Below the pieces are notes generated by a model. It did not search any database, had not been told where the DNA came from, and saw nothing but the letters and a program-made list of their open reading frames with translations. 64,000 bases of DNA from Caulobacter radicis (lineage in GTDB: Bacteria > Pseudomonadota > Alphaproteobacteria > Caulobacterales > Caulobacteraceae): positions 620,001-684,000 of the forward strand of contig NZ_QDKO01000009.1 in the NCBI RefSeq assembly GCF_003094615.1. Direction: 5' to 3'. The number at the start of each line of letters is the position of its first letter. The stretch's first letter is position 1. The translations under genes and the position numbers were made by a program. This document shows, piece after piece, positions 24,387-32,667 of this stretch.

Positions 24387-25310
24387 CTACTTCAGCACGT
24401 TCAGCAGCGACGAGTTCTGCAGCGAGGCGAACACCTGGGCCGAGGCCTGCACGGCCAGCTGGGCGGCCTGCAGGCGGGTGACGGCCTCGGCCATGTCGAC
24501 GTCGACGACGCCGCCGATCATCACCGTCAGGCTGTCGGTCTGGTCCTGAAGCGAGACCTGGGCGTCCTCGAAGCGCTTCTGGTTCAGGCCGTTCTTGCCC
24601 TGGGCGGTGACCAGGTCCTTGTGGGCGCCGTCGAAGGACGGCAGCAGCCCCTTGAGGAAGGTCGACTGGGCGTCGGTCAGGTTGCCGGTGAACGGGCCGT
24701 TGGCGTCGACATAGGCCTGGACCTGCTTGAAGGCGTCGAACAGGTCGGTCCCCAGGGCGTCGCCCAGCACGCCGGTCGAGACCGTGGTCGACTCGTCGAT
24801 GCGGTTGGTCGTGACGTACTGGTCGTTCTGGAACAGCGAAGCGGTGCTGGGGGCCGCCGTCAGGTCGGCCATGGTCGTGGCCGTGGTGGTGGCGGTGTCG
24901 TTCTTGGCGCCCGAGAACACGTAGTAGCCGTTGGCCTTGGTGTTGAGGCCCTGCACGGCGTCGCCGAAGGCGTTCTGCAACTGCTGCATCAGGGTGGTGG
25001 CGTTGCCGGCGGCCAGGGCGTTGGCGATCGCCTCGCGGGCGCTGGTGGCCGAGTTGGCCAGGCGCTCGATGCCCATGTCCTGCATCTCCAGGCGGTTGGA
25101 GACGAGCTTGGTCTGGTCGAGGAAGCCGTCGATCTTGGCCTGGGCGCTCTTCATCGCCGTCAGCATCTCGGCGTTCTTGGAATAGCCCTTCAGGTCGCTG
25201 GCGACTTTCTGGCTGGAGACCTGCTCGCCGATCTGGTTCTGGCGCACCTGCGCCAGCATCAGGTTCGACGTCATCACGCCGTAGTTGCCGGAGGTGGAGA
25301 CACGGGTCAT
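24387..25310 (-). CDS. flgL: Flagellar hook-filament junction protein FlgL
   Basis: 307 residues. The N-terminus (MTRVSTSGNYGVMTSNLMLA) and C-terminal helix (DMAEAVTRLQAAQLAVQASA ending SLLNVLK) are the conserved coiled-coil termini of the flagellin/FlgL (HAP3) family, which pack in the D0 core of the filament junction. The central region is Thr/Ala-rich. It caps the hook-filament transition after secretion through the flagellar export apparatus. It follows flgK by eight bases on the same strand and is part of the class known in C. crescentus as the flaN operon. Confidence 0.9.
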   Translation of the reverse strand: MTRVSTSGNYGVMTSNLMLAQVRQNQIGEQVSSQKVASDLKGYSKNAEMLTAMKSAQAKIDGFLDQTKLVSNRLEMQDMGIERLANSATSAREAIANALAAGNATTLMQQLQNAFGDAVQGLNTKANGYYVFSGAKNDTATTTATTMADLTAAPSTASLFQNDQYVTTNRIDESTTVSTGVLGDALGTDLFDAFKQVQAYVDANGPFTGNLTDAQSTFLKGLLPSFDGAHKDLVTAQGKNGLNQKRFEDAQVSLQDQTDSLTVMIGGVVDVDMAEAVTRLQAAQLAVQASAQVFASLQNSSLLNVLK

Positions 25311-25318
25311 GGCGGACC

Positions 25319-27427
25319 TCAGATGATGTTCACGAGGACGTCGTACATGTCCTTGGTCGCCTGGATCAGGCGGGCCGAGGCGTTGAACGCCTGCTGGTAC
25401 GTCGTCAGATTGATGAGCTCTTCGTCGAGATTGACGCCCTCGTGCGACTGGCGCTGGGTGTCGACCTCGACCTTCACCGAAGCGGTGGCGTCCTTCTTGG
25501 ATTCGGCGGCGGCGGCCTTGCGGGCGATCGAGCCGGCGAAGTCGGCGCCATAGCGCAGCACGCTGCTGGTGGCCGCGCCGACGCCGCCAGCCGAAGAGAA
25601 GTTGACCGCGCTGTCGCCGGCCTTGGCCAGGGCCAGGGCGCCGCGGGCGTCGCCGACGGCCAGGGCCGAGGTCCCGGCGGCGGCCGTCAGGTCGAGCTTG
25701 GCGAAGGGCAGGCGGGCCGGGTTGCTGTTCATGGCCGCGTCGACCGTATAGCCCGAAGCCCGCGTGCTGCGCTCGGACGGGCCCAGGCCGAACAGCTGGC
25801 TCAGCGACGGGCCGCCGGCGCCGCGCTGGGTGCCGTCCTCGACCACCGACAGGGTCACCGGCGAGGCGCTGTTGGAGCCGAAGCTCAGCGCGCCCTTGGA
25901 GTCGAGGGCGAAGGTCCCGTACTGGCCCGCGCCGTCGCTGCGCGAGTTCAGGGCGTTCAGCATGTCCTGCATGGTGCCGCCGGCCGGCACGGTGACCTTC
26001 ACGTCGCGGATGCGGCCGCCCTCGATGTCGGTCAGGCGCAGGGTGATCTCCTCGCCCGGGGTGAAGCCGTGCGGCGAGGCCGTGGTCATGCCCGTCTCGT
26101 ACGGCGAGTAGCCGTTCTGGCGGACGATGTCGTTCATGCCGAAGAAGTGACTGAAGCCCTTGCCGGCCTTGGTCGACGGATTGGTCGGGTCGTCGGCGAT
26201 GGCCACGCCCAGGCCGCCGTTGGCCGACAGGCTGAGGGCGCCGTTCGAGAAGGTGGCCTGGCCGTCGGCGCCCAGGGCGCTGTTCAGCTGGGTCAGGAAG
26301 TTGGCTGGGGTGAAGGCCGGGCCGGCGACGCCGTCGACCGTCATCGAGCCGGCGCTGAAGTCCACCTCGATGCGGCGCTGGATGACGCCGGCCGAGTTGG
26401 TCAGGGCGATGGTGGTCTTGCCGGTGAAGCCGGTGAGGGCGGTGGTGGCGTCCAGGCCCGTGTCGCGGCCGGTCATGGTGGCCGGGGCGGGGACCGAGGA
26501 GTTGGCGTTCGAGGCGCGGTTCAGCTCCTCGGTGGCGCGGGTGACGAACTCGCCCAGCTGGTCCGACAGGGCCGGCAGCTCGGTGTTGCGCAGTTCCAGC
26601 AGGCCCTTGATCTCGCCGCTGCTGATATAGAGCGGGCTGGCCTGGCCGCCGCTGTTGGCCGAGGTGACCGTCAGGAAGCCGTTGGCGGTCGGCGACTGCT
26701 CGTACTTGATCACGGCCGCGCCTTCGCCGGCCAGGCTCATGCCCTCGGTCGAGCGGATCAGCACGCCGCCGTTGGCGCGCTGGCTGACCTGCACGTTCAT
26801 CAGCGACGACAGTTCGTCGATCAGGCCGCTCTGGATGTTCTCCGAGCCGGTGGCGTCGACGCCGGTGGTCTTGGCGCGGGTGATGTCGGCGTTCAGCTCG
26901 TCGATCTGCTTGAGCAGCACGTTCACGCGGTCGACGTCGGCCGAGATCTTGGTGTCGGCGTCCTTGCCCAGGCTGGAGAGGCCCGCGGTGACGCGGCTGC
27001 TCTCACCCAGGAAGTCCTCGACCTTGGTCAGGGCCTGGGCGCGCAGCAGCGACGAGGACGGCTCGTCGGCGGCCTGCGAGAAGGCGCTGAACACATCGTC
27101 GAGCATCGAGAAGAAGTTGGTCTTGGCGCTGGGGTCGCCGAACAGCTCCTGGGCGTTGTCCAGCGCGCTCGAGAGCGCGGAGGCGCGGCCGGCGTCCGAG
27201 GCGGCGTTCAGGCTGGCCGACTGCAGGAAGCGGTCGGTGGCGCGCTTGATGGCGTCGATGTTGACGCCCACGCCCATGCCGTTCGACACGAGGTTGGACT
27301 GGCTGATCGTCTTGCGGACGTAGCCGGCCGTGTTGACGTTGGCGATGTTGTCGGAAACGACGCGCATGCCCGTCTGGGCGGCCATCATCCCCGACGTCGC
27401 GGTGTTCAGGATGGTGTTCAGCGACAT
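25319..27427 (-). CDS. flgK: Flagellar hook-associated protein FlgK
   Basis: 702 residues from the ATG at 27427, which has AGGAG seven bases upstream (the longer in-frame start at 27457 lacks one). N-terminal SLNTILNTATSGMMAAQTGM and DNIANVNTAGYVRK are the flagellar rod/hook/HAP signature; the C-terminal GVNLDEELINLTTYQQAFNA is the typical HAP1 helix, here with N-L-D-E-E-L. It forms the first junction ring between hook and filament. With flgL it is transcribed leftward from the divergent hook control region and should be FlbD/sigma-54-dependent. Confidence 0.94.
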   Translation of the reverse strand: MSLNTILNTATSGMMAAQTGMRVVSDNIANVNTAGYVRKTISQSNLVSNGMGVGVNIDAIKRATDRFLQSASLNAASDAGRASALSSALDNAQELFGDPSAKTNFFSMLDDVFSAFSQAADEPSSSLLRAQALTKVEDFLGESSRVTAGLSSLGKDADTKISADVDRVNVLLKQIDELNADITRAKTTGVDATGSENIQSGLIDELSSLMNVQVSQRANGGVLIRSTEGMSLAGEGAAVIKYEQSPTANGFLTVTSANSGGQASPLYISSGEIKGLLELRNTELPALSDQLGEFVTRATEELNRASNANSSVPAPATMTGRDTGLDATTALTGFTGKTTIALTNSAGVIQRRIEVDFSAGSMTVDGVAGPAFTPANFLTQLNSALGADGQATFSNGALSLSANGGLGVAIADDPTNPSTKAGKGFSHFFGMNDIVRQNGYSPYETGMTTASPHGFTPGEEITLRLTDIEGGRIRDVKVTVPAGGTMQDMLNALNSRSDGAGQYGTFALDSKGALSFGSNSASPVTLSVVEDGTQRGAGGPSLSQLFGLGPSERSTRASGYTVDAAMNSNPARLPFAKLDLTAAAGTSALAVGDARGALALAKAGDSAVNFSSAGGVGAATSSVLRYGADFAGSIARKAAAAESKKDATASVKVEVDTQRQSHEGVNLDEELINLTTYQQAFNASARLIQATKDMYDVLVNII

Positions 27428-27440
27428 CAGCGATCTCCTG

Positions 27441-27458
27441 TCCGCTCGGCAAAGCACG
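27441..27458. promoter_or_regulatory. Candidate ftr (FlbD-binding) element, flgK side
   Basis: TCCGCTCGGCAAAGCACG. Its first 13 bases (TCCGCTCGGCAAA) recur exactly at 27679-27691 in the same gap. It lies about 130 bases downstream of the predicted flgK transcription start, where I recall ftr elements being placed for the C. crescentus flaN promoter. Identification is by repetition and position. Confidence 0.45.
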
Positions 27459-27478
27459 AACCACGCGACGCGACCTTG

Positions 27479-27497
27479 CCCGGCGAAACTTGCCGGG
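27479..27497. promoter_or_regulatory. Candidate ftr (FlbD-binding) palindrome
   Basis: CCCGGCGAAACTTGCCGGG: six-base perfect arms (CCCGGC/GCCGGG) around GAAACTT, sharing the CGGC-A-A core with the other two candidates. It is centred about 90 bases into the predicted flgK transcript. Confidence 0.55.
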
Positions 27498-27589
27498 TCG
27501 GCGTCGAGAGCGTCTCGTTTCCGTTGTGCAAACCGTTGAAATACAAGGCGTTGGGTTCCATGCGCCGTGCGGACGACGAGGAGGGGAGC

Positions 27590-27604
27590 GCAAGGATGGC
27601 GCCA
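27590..27604 (-). promoter_or_regulatory. Sigma-54 promoter for flgK-flgL
   Basis: Read on the minus strand: TGGCGCCATCCTTGC, matching TGGCAC-N5-TTGC at nine of ten consensus bases with the required GG-N10-GC spacing. The predicted start is near 27579, giving a leader of about 150 bases before the flgK ATG. Confidence 0.7.
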
Positions 27605-27678
27605 ACCCGGCCAGAAGCCCGGCTGCGACGCCCCGACGCGGCAAGGGACGCGGCGGGGGACGGGTCATTCTTTCCGTT

Positions 27679-27708
27679 TCCGCTCGGCAAAAACCTCCGC
27701 AACCTGCC
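27679..27708. promoter_or_regulatory. Candidate ftr (FlbD-binding) element upstream of fliK
   Basis: TCCGCTCGGCAAAAACC at the left and GCAACCTGCCGA at the right form a loose dyad (CGGCA/TGCCG). It is centred about 105-110 bases upstream of the predicted fliK transcript start, the normal distance for an enhancer of a sigma-54 promoter. Confidence 0.55.
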
Positions 27709-27744
27709 GAAATCAAAGGGTAAATCGGAAGTTAAAGTCTTTTG

Positions 27745-27757
27745 AATCAATAACTTG
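27745..27757 (+). promoter_or_regulatory. Integration host factor (IHF) site
   Basis: AATCAATAACTTG preceded by A matches WATCAA-N4-TTR exactly (A-ATCAA-TAAC-TTG). It lies in a short AT-rich island between the ftr-like element and the sigma-54 promoter, where bending would bring FlbD to the polymerase. Confidence 0.7.
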
Positions 27758-27773
27758 AAAGAAATTTCCGGGT

Positions 27774-27789
27774 TGGCCCGGCGATTGCT
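27774..27789 (+). promoter_or_regulatory. Sigma-54 promoter for fliK-flgD-flgE
   Basis: TGGCCCGGCGATTGCT matches TGGCACG-N4-TTGC[A/T] at all but one position. The predicted start is near 27801, 54 bases before the fliK ATG. Confidence 0.85.
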
Positions 27790-27854
27790 CAGGGGACGGC
27801 GGATCAAGGCGTGCTCCATCCGAGCCGTCGTCCAGCCAGAGCGTACCGACCCGC

Positions 27855-29498
27855 ATGACCGCGATCGCCGCCTCTCTTCCGCTCCCGACGCCCGCCCAGG
27901 GCGCCGCCGGCGCGTCCGACGCTTCGAGCGCCGGCGACGTCTTCGGCGCGCTGCTGGCCGCCAAGGGCGCGAGCGAAGAGACGACGCAGGAAAAGCCGGC
28001 CGCTCGTCCCGCGAGCGGAAACAAGGCGCAGGCCAAGCCCGCCGCCGCCGACCGCAAGGCTGACGACAGCAAGGCCGGCGACGAGACCGCCGGACAGGAC
28101 GCCGCCGCCGCCCAGGCCGGCGCGGCCGTCGTCGCCGCGATGAGCGCGCAGCAACAGCCCCAGCCCGTCGCCGCCGGCCAGGTCGCCGAGACCGCCGCCG
28201 TCGACGTCGCCGCCGTCGCCGAAACCGCGACCGCGGGCTCCACCGATCTTCTGGCCAAGGCCGCCGACCTGGTCGGCGACGTGGCCGCCACCGTTTCCGA
28301 CGTCGCCAAGCTGGCCGGCGCCGCTCCTGTCGCTGCCGCCGCCGAGACCGTGCAGGCCGCCGCCGACCTGGCGGCCGACACGGCCGCGCCGCAGGTCGAC
28401 GCCGAAACCGTTCTGCCGGTGGTCGCCGACGCGGCCGTCGCAGCCACGGACGTTCCGGTCATCGACCTGACCAAGCTGGCCGCCCAGCCGCAGGCCGCCG
28501 CGCCCGCCCAAACGCCCGCCGCGCCGAAGGCCGAGCCCCAGGTTCAAGCCCAGGCGCAGGCCGCCGCCGACGCCGCCCAGCCGGCCGCCGCCTCGCTGGG
28601 CGACGAGATCGTCAGCCTGAAGGCCGTGCAGGTTCCAGCCGACGACGCCGCCGCGACCACGGCGGCCGCGACGCCGGTCGACACCGCAGAGGTCGCCGCG
28701 CCGGCCGAGGCCCAGGCCGCGGCCGTCGAAACCGCCAAGCCCGCCGAGACCCAGGCGCTGACGCCCAAGACCGGCAAGGTCGAGGTCGCCGCCAAGGGCG
28801 AGGCCGTGGTCACGGCCCACGCCGTCGCCGCCGATCAGGCCGCCCACGACGCAGCGACCAACAGCGATAGCGGATCGCAAGGCGGCGGCGCCGACGCCTT
28901 CGCCCAGATGGCGACTGACGCCGCGCCGGTCGACGCCGCCGCGCCCAAGGCCGAGGCGACCTTCGCCCCGACCGTCCAGGCCCAGGCCGCTTCGACCGCC
29001 CAGGCGCCCGCCGAGACCATCGTGCGCGGCTCGCCCGAGACCGTCGCGGCCATGTCGGCCGAGATCGCCAAGAAGCTCGAGGCCAAGACCACCCGCTTCG
29101 ATATCGTCCTGACGCCGGAAGGCCTGGGCAAGGTCGACGTGCAGGTGCGCATCGGCGCCGAGGGCAAGCTGACCGCGACACTGGCCTTCGAAAACCCGCA
29201 GGCCGCCGCCGATCTGCGCCACCGCGCCGGCGAGCTGCGCCAGGCGCTGAGCCAGGCCGGCTTCGACGTCGCCGACAACGCCCTGAAGTTCGACGTGTCG
29301 AGCCAGGGCGGCAACGGCGGCCAGGGCCAGCAGCAGAACGCCTTCTTCGATTTCCAGGGCGGCGACCACGGTCGTCGCGCCTTCGCCGGCCGCGCCTTCG
29401 CGGGCGCCATGGCCGAAGACATTCCCACCCTTTCGGCCGCGTCGCTGATCCCGGGCTATCGCCTCGCGGATTCCGACGGCGTCGACGTCAAGATCTAG
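27855..29498 (+). CDS. fliK: Flagellar hook-length control protein FliK
   Basis: 547 residues, about a third alanine. The first ~390 residues are low-complexity Ala/Pro/Gln/Val sequence, as expected of the extended molecular-ruler part of FliK. Residues ~410-480 are the Flg_hook domain: RFDIVLTPEGLGKVDVQVRI, LTATLAFENPQAAADLRHRA, LRQALSQAGFDV. FliK measures the hook and switches the export gate to filament substrates. First gene of the operon called flbG in the older C. crescentus literature, downstream of a clear sigma-54 promoter. The extreme GC skew produces a long antisense open frame that I treat as a shadow. Confidence 0.9.
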   Translation: MTAIAASLPLPTPAQGAAGASDASSAGDVFGALLAAKGASEETTQEKPAARPASGNKAQAKPAAADRKADDSKAGDETAGQDAAAAQAGAAVVAAMSAQQQPQPVAAGQVAETAAVDVAAVAETATAGSTDLLAKAADLVGDVAATVSDVAKLAGAAPVAAAAETVQAAADLAADTAAPQVDAETVLPVVADAAVAATDVPVIDLTKLAAQPQAAAPAQTPAAPKAEPQVQAQAQAAADAAQPAAASLGDEIVSLKAVQVPADDAAATTAAATPVDTAEVAAPAEAQAAAVETAKPAETQALTPKTGKVEVAAKGEAVVTAHAVAADQAAHDAATNSDSGSQGGGADAFAQMATDAAPVDAAAPKAEATFAPTVQAQAASTAQAPAETIVRGSPETVAAMSAEIAKKLEAKTTRFDIVLTPEGLGKVDVQVRIGAEGKLTATLAFENPQAAADLRHRAGELRQALSQAGFDVADNALKFDVSSQGGNGGQGQQQNAFFDFQGGDHGRRAFAGRAFAGAMAEDIPTLSAASLIPGYRLADSDGVDVKI

Positions 29499-29509
29499 GA
29501 GCAAGCGTC

Positions 29510-30220
29510 ATGGCCACCACGACCAGCGCGACGTCCGGCACCTCGGTGATCGACAAGATCAACAACTCGAGGAACCAGCTGGCGAGCAGCGAAGAAACCT
29601 TCCTCAAGCTGCTGACCACGCAGATGAAGAACCAGGATCCGTTGTCGCCGATGGATTCCAACGCCTTCACCGGCCAGATCGTCCAGATGACGGGCGTCGA
29701 GCAGCAGCTGGTCACCAACGACCTGCTGGCGGCCCTGGTCGGCATGAACGACGGCGGCATCGCCGACGCGGTCAACATGATGGGCAAGCAGGCGACCGCC
29801 GAGACCGACACCTCGGTGCTCAAGGACGGCAAGGCCAACTGGAGCTACACCCTCGGCCGCAACGCCACCTCGGTGAAGATCGAGGTGCTCGACAAGTACG
29901 GCAACGTGGTCGCCACCAAGCTGCCCGACGACATGAGCAAGGGCGACCACACCTTCGAGTGGGACGGCAAGGACAGCACCAGCGGCGTCCAGCAGCCCAA
30001 CGGCGCCGCCTACACCCTGCGCGTCACCGCCCTCGACGGCGAAGGCACGAAGATCGCCACCACCTCCAAGGGCCGCATCGAAGGCATCGTGACCGCGGTG
30101 ACCAACGAGAGCGGCCAGAACATGGTCACCATCGACGGCGTCAAGGTGCCGATCAGCCAGGTGATCGGCGTCACCAATGCTCCGGACAAGACACCGGAAA
30201 CGCAGGCCGAGGCCGCCTAA
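29510..30220 (+). CDS. flgD: Flagellar hook-capping protein FlgD
   Basis: 236 residues. The N-terminal signature ETFLKLLTTQMKNQDPLSPM followed by FTGQIVQMTGVEQQL is diagnostic of FlgD. The C-terminal part has the FlgD Tudor-like/FnIII region (EVLDKYGNVVATK, GDHTFEWDGKDS, YTLRVTALDGEG). It caps the growing hook so FlgE can polymerise. GGAG lies seven to eight bases upstream of the ATG, and fliK ends 11 bases before. Confidence 0.94.
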   Translation: MATTTSATSGTSVIDKINNSRNQLASSEETFLKLLTTQMKNQDPLSPMDSNAFTGQIVQMTGVEQQLVTNDLLAALVGMNDGGIADAVNMMGKQATAETDTSVLKDGKANWSYTLGRNATSVKIEVLDKYGNVVATKLPDDMSKGDHTFEWDGKDSTSGVQQPNGAAYTLRVTALDGEGTKIATTSKGRIEGIVTAVTNESGQNMVTIDGVKVPISQVIGVTNAPDKTPETQAEAA

Positions 30221-30353
30221 GGCCTCCACGGAATGAACCGGGCGTCAGAATGACGCCGACGCGGTCCCCCACCGAGCCAGACGGCCGACCCGGGACCCAA
30301 ACGCAAACTGCGCTGAACCCCGCCAAACAAACCTCACGAGCAGGATTTCAGTC

Positions 30354-32033
30354 ATGTCCATCAACAGCGCCATGCTCTCGGGCGTCTCCGGTCTGGTCGC
30401 CAACTCGTCGGCCCTGGCCGCGATCTCGGACAACATCGCCAACGTCAACACCGTCGGCTACAAGCGCTCGTCGGCCAACTTCTCGACGCTGGTCACCTCG
30501 CAGAGCAAGAACAACACCTATAGCGCCGGCGGCGTGAAGGCTCTGACGCACCAGTTCATCAGCCAGCAGGGCCTGACCCAGTCGACGACCTCGAGCCTGG
30601 ACCTGTCGATCGCCGGCTCGGGCTTCTTCGTCGCCACCGAGAAGCCGGAAGGCCTGACCGCCACCGACACCCGCTCGTTCACCCGCGCCGGTTCGTTCCA
30701 GCTGGACAACCTGGGCTACCTGAAGAACGACGCCGGCCTGTATCTGCAAGGCTGGCTGGCCGATCCGGTCACCGGCATGATCACGCCCGACCCGTCGGAC
30801 CTGACCCAGCTGTCGTCGATCAACGTCGGCACCGTCGGCGGCACCGCCGAGAAGACCACGCGCGTCGGCGTCAACGCCAACCTGCGTTCGGAACAGGCCG
30901 TTTCGGCCGCGGCCAACGCCTCGGTCGCCAAGACCGCCGTGCCCGAGACCCCCGCCGGCACCGCCAACTACAACGTCGCCTACAGCCCCACGGGCAACGG
31001 CAACGAGTACGCCGTGTCGATCACGCGCGGCGGCGTGGCGTTCCAGTCGGGCGTGGCCACCTATGACCCGACCACGGGCGCCCTGACCGGCTACACGCCG
31101 AGCGGCTCCACGACCCCGAGCACGACTACCATCACCTCGGGCGGCGTGACCGTGAACCTGTCGGACCTCGGCCTGTCGACCAAGGCCCAGGCCGTCAGCG
31201 CCGGCGCCTACGATCCGACCACGCGTTCGATGTCGGACTACGCCGAAGACCCGACCACCGGCGTCAAGCCGGACTTCGAGATCCAGATCCCGGTCTCGGA
31301 CTCCAAGGGCGGCCAGCGCACCGTCACCCTGTCGCTGCTCAAGGGCCCCGGCCCGAACGAGTGGTTCGCCGAACTGCGCGCCAAGCCGGGCGACCTGGAC
31401 AACAACACCAACGGCCTGATCAGCTCGGGCAAGATCACCTTCACCACGGACGGCAAGCTGGCCTCGGTCGGCAACCTGTTCGGCGGCGTGACGCCGACGG
31501 CGATCAACATCGGCGCCTCCGACCCGACCGCCACCGGCACGGGCCCGCGCTGGGCCGACGGCCTGGGCATCGACGCCCAGGACATCCAGATCGACCTAGC
31601 CAACGCCGCCGGCGGCCTGACCCAATACAACAGCCAGTCGGTCGTGCAGTCGGTGAACACCAACGGCACCGCGTTCGGCAACCTGACCAATATCGAGGTG
31701 GATGAAGACGGCTACGTCTCGGCCATCTTCGACAACGGGGTGACTCGCCGGATCGCCCAGGTGGCCATCGCGACCTTCTCGAATCCCAACGGCCTGAAGG
31801 GCGTCAATGGCAACGCCTACCGCGTCACCAATGAAAGCGGCACCTACAGCCTGAAGACCCCGGGTCAGGGCGGCGCCGGTTCTCTGGCTCCTTCGACGCT
31901 GGAAGCTTCGACTGTCGACCTGTCGACTGAATTCACCGGCCTGATCACTACGCAACGTGCGTACTCGGCCTCGTCGAAAATCATCACTACCGCTGATCAG
32001 ATGCTGGAAGAACTTCTGAGCATTAAGCGCTGA
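30354..32033 (+). CDS. flgE: Flagellar hook protein FlgE
   Basis: 559 residues. N-terminus SINSAMLSGVSGLVANSSAL plus SDNIANVNTVGYKRSSANFS, and C-terminus EFTGLITTQRAYSASSKIIT with the final DQMLEELLSIKR, are the conserved D0 helices of hook proteins. An inserted Thr/Ser-rich domain accounts for the length, which fits Caulobacter FlgE better than the ~400-residue enteric protein. Third gene of the fliK operon; the 133-base gap after flgD shows no convincing sigma-54 site. A perfect hairpin follows the stop. Confidence 0.94.
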   Translation: MSINSAMLSGVSGLVANSSALAAISDNIANVNTVGYKRSSANFSTLVTSQSKNNTYSAGGVKALTHQFISQQGLTQSTTSSLDLSIAGSGFFVATEKPEGLTATDTRSFTRAGSFQLDNLGYLKNDAGLYLQGWLADPVTGMITPDPSDLTQLSSINVGTVGGTAEKTTRVGVNANLRSEQAVSAAANASVAKTAVPETPAGTANYNVAYSPTGNGNEYAVSITRGGVAFQSGVATYDPTTGALTGYTPSGSTTPSTTTITSGGVTVNLSDLGLSTKAQAVSAGAYDPTTRSMSDYAEDPTTGVKPDFEIQIPVSDSKGGQRTVTLSLLKGPGPNEWFAELRAKPGDLDNNTNGLISSGKITFTTDGKLASVGNLFGGVTPTAINIGASDPTATGTGPRWADGLGIDAQDIQIDLANAAGGLTQYNSQSVVQSVNTNGTAFGNLTNIEVDEDGYVSAIFDNGVTRRIAQVAIATFSNPNGLKGVNGNAYRVTNESGTYSLKTPGQGGAGSLAPSTLEASTVDLSTEFTGLITTQRAYSASSKIITTADQMLEELLSIKR

Positions 32034-32055
32034 TCATAGGTATTAACTTGTCTTA

Positions 32056-32086
32056 ATCAGAGTGTGTCACATCGATACACTCTGAT
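32056..32086 (+). other. Perfect stem-loop after flgE
   Basis: ATCAGAGTGT (32056-32065) pairs with ACACTCTGAT (32077-32086) around an 11-base loop. No T-run follows, so it may be a stabilising 3' hairpin for hook mRNA or a weak terminator. It starts 22 bases after the flgE stop. Confidence 0.6.
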
Positions 32087-32130
32087 GGCTGGAGGAAGTC
32101 CCTTGTTTAGGTCTTTCTTTACTACCGGAA

Positions 32131-32145
32131 TTAAGCCGTCGTTAT
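32131..32145 (+). promoter_or_regulatory. CtrA-type box upstream of sciP
   Basis: TTAAGCCGTCGTTAT fits the CtrA consensus TTAA-N7-TTAA with one mismatch, 57 bases before the sciP start. The AT-rich context is unusual for the window. A second TTAA-N6-TTAA (32043-32056) has the wrong spacing and is weaker. CtrA control of sciP is known in C. crescentus. Confidence 0.55.
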
Positions 32146-32201
32146 TCCCCGGCGCCTATATTCCTCGTCAACAGTGATGGTTGTGGGAAAGGCGTAAAGC
32201 C

Positions 32202-32483
32202 ATGTTGCAGCAGCAGCGCACGAACAGCCGGGGTGAAAAGTACGTCATCGGTCCGACCGGTGCGCCTCTTACCCTGTCGGATCTTCCGCCCCCGGAAACC
32301 CAGCGTTGGGTGATCCGGCGCAAGGCCGAGGTGGTCGCCGCCGTCCGCGGTGGTCTCCTCTCGCTCGACGAGGCGTGCGATCGTTACAAGCTGACCAACG
32401 AGGAATTCCTCGCCTGGCAGCAATCTATCGACCGGCACGGCCTGGCGGGTCTGCGGACCACCCGGCTTCAGCAGTACCGCTAA
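32202..32483 (+). CDS. sciP: CtrA inhibitor SciP (DUF1153)
   Basis: 93 residues from the ATG at 32202; an in-frame start 21 bases upstream lacks support. The sequence SRGEKYVIGPTGAPLTLSDL followed by TQRWVIRRKAEVVAAVRGG and the helix-turn-helix LSLDEACDRYKLTNEEFLAW is the full DUF1153/SciP protein. In C. crescentus SciP accumulates in swarmer cells and blocks CtrA from recruiting RNA polymerase, shutting down CtrA-activated flagellar and cell-cycle genes. Its place between the hook operon and fliF is the conserved Caulobacter arrangement. It is a single-gene unit with CtrA-type sites upstream. Confidence 0.95.
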   Translation: MLQQQRTNSRGEKYVIGPTGAPLTLSDLPPPETQRWVIRRKAEVVAAVRGGLLSLDEACDRYKLTNEEFLAWQQSIDRHGLAGLRTTRLQQYR

Positions 32484-32593
32484 ACGGCGGAAAAACTGAA
32501 AGGGCGCGAGGAGTTATGCTCCAGAAAGCGCCCGAACGGTCTGTTCAGCGGCCGCGCCTCCTGGGGCGCGGCCGCGACCATTTGGCGCCTATG

Positions 32594-32667
32594 GAGTCGG
32601 GTTCCGGCCTCAAATCTAAAGTCGGCGTTAACCATCGACTGGGTAAATCCTGCCTAGCGACGGCGGG
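32594..32667 (+). promoter_or_regulatory. Candidate fliF operon promoter region: GANTC, CtrA-type and ftr-like sites
   Basis: GAGTC at 32594-32598 is a CcrM methylation site. TAAAGTCGGCGTTAA (32617-32631) fits TTAA-N7-TTAA with one mismatch and continues into TTAACCAT (32628-32635), a CtrA-box octamer. CCTGCC-N7-GGCGGG (32649-32667) is a loose dyad, a possible FlbD (ftr4-type) site that would repress fliF late. The fliF start is at 32722. Early flagellar class II genes of C. crescentus are CtrA-activated; the individual boxes are my reading. Confidence 0.5.

Noticed and set aside
27448-27463. Second minus-strand sigma-54-like match (TGGTTCGTGCTTTGCC) close to flgK
   Set aside because: Its start point would fall inside the flgK ribosome-binding site, leaving no usable leader; the match at 27590-27604 is better placed. 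The sequence is instead covered by the ftr-like repeat.
27804-29504. 566-codon minus-strand open frame opposite fliK
   Set aside because: Gly/Leu/Val-rich low-complexity antisense of an Ala-rich gene; the plus strand has the FliK C-terminal domain and a sigma-54 promoter.
32043-32056. TTAACTTGTCTTAA upstream of sciP as a CtrA box
   Set aside because: Spacing is N6, not the N7 of the consensus; kept only as a weak neighbour of the better site at 32131-32145.
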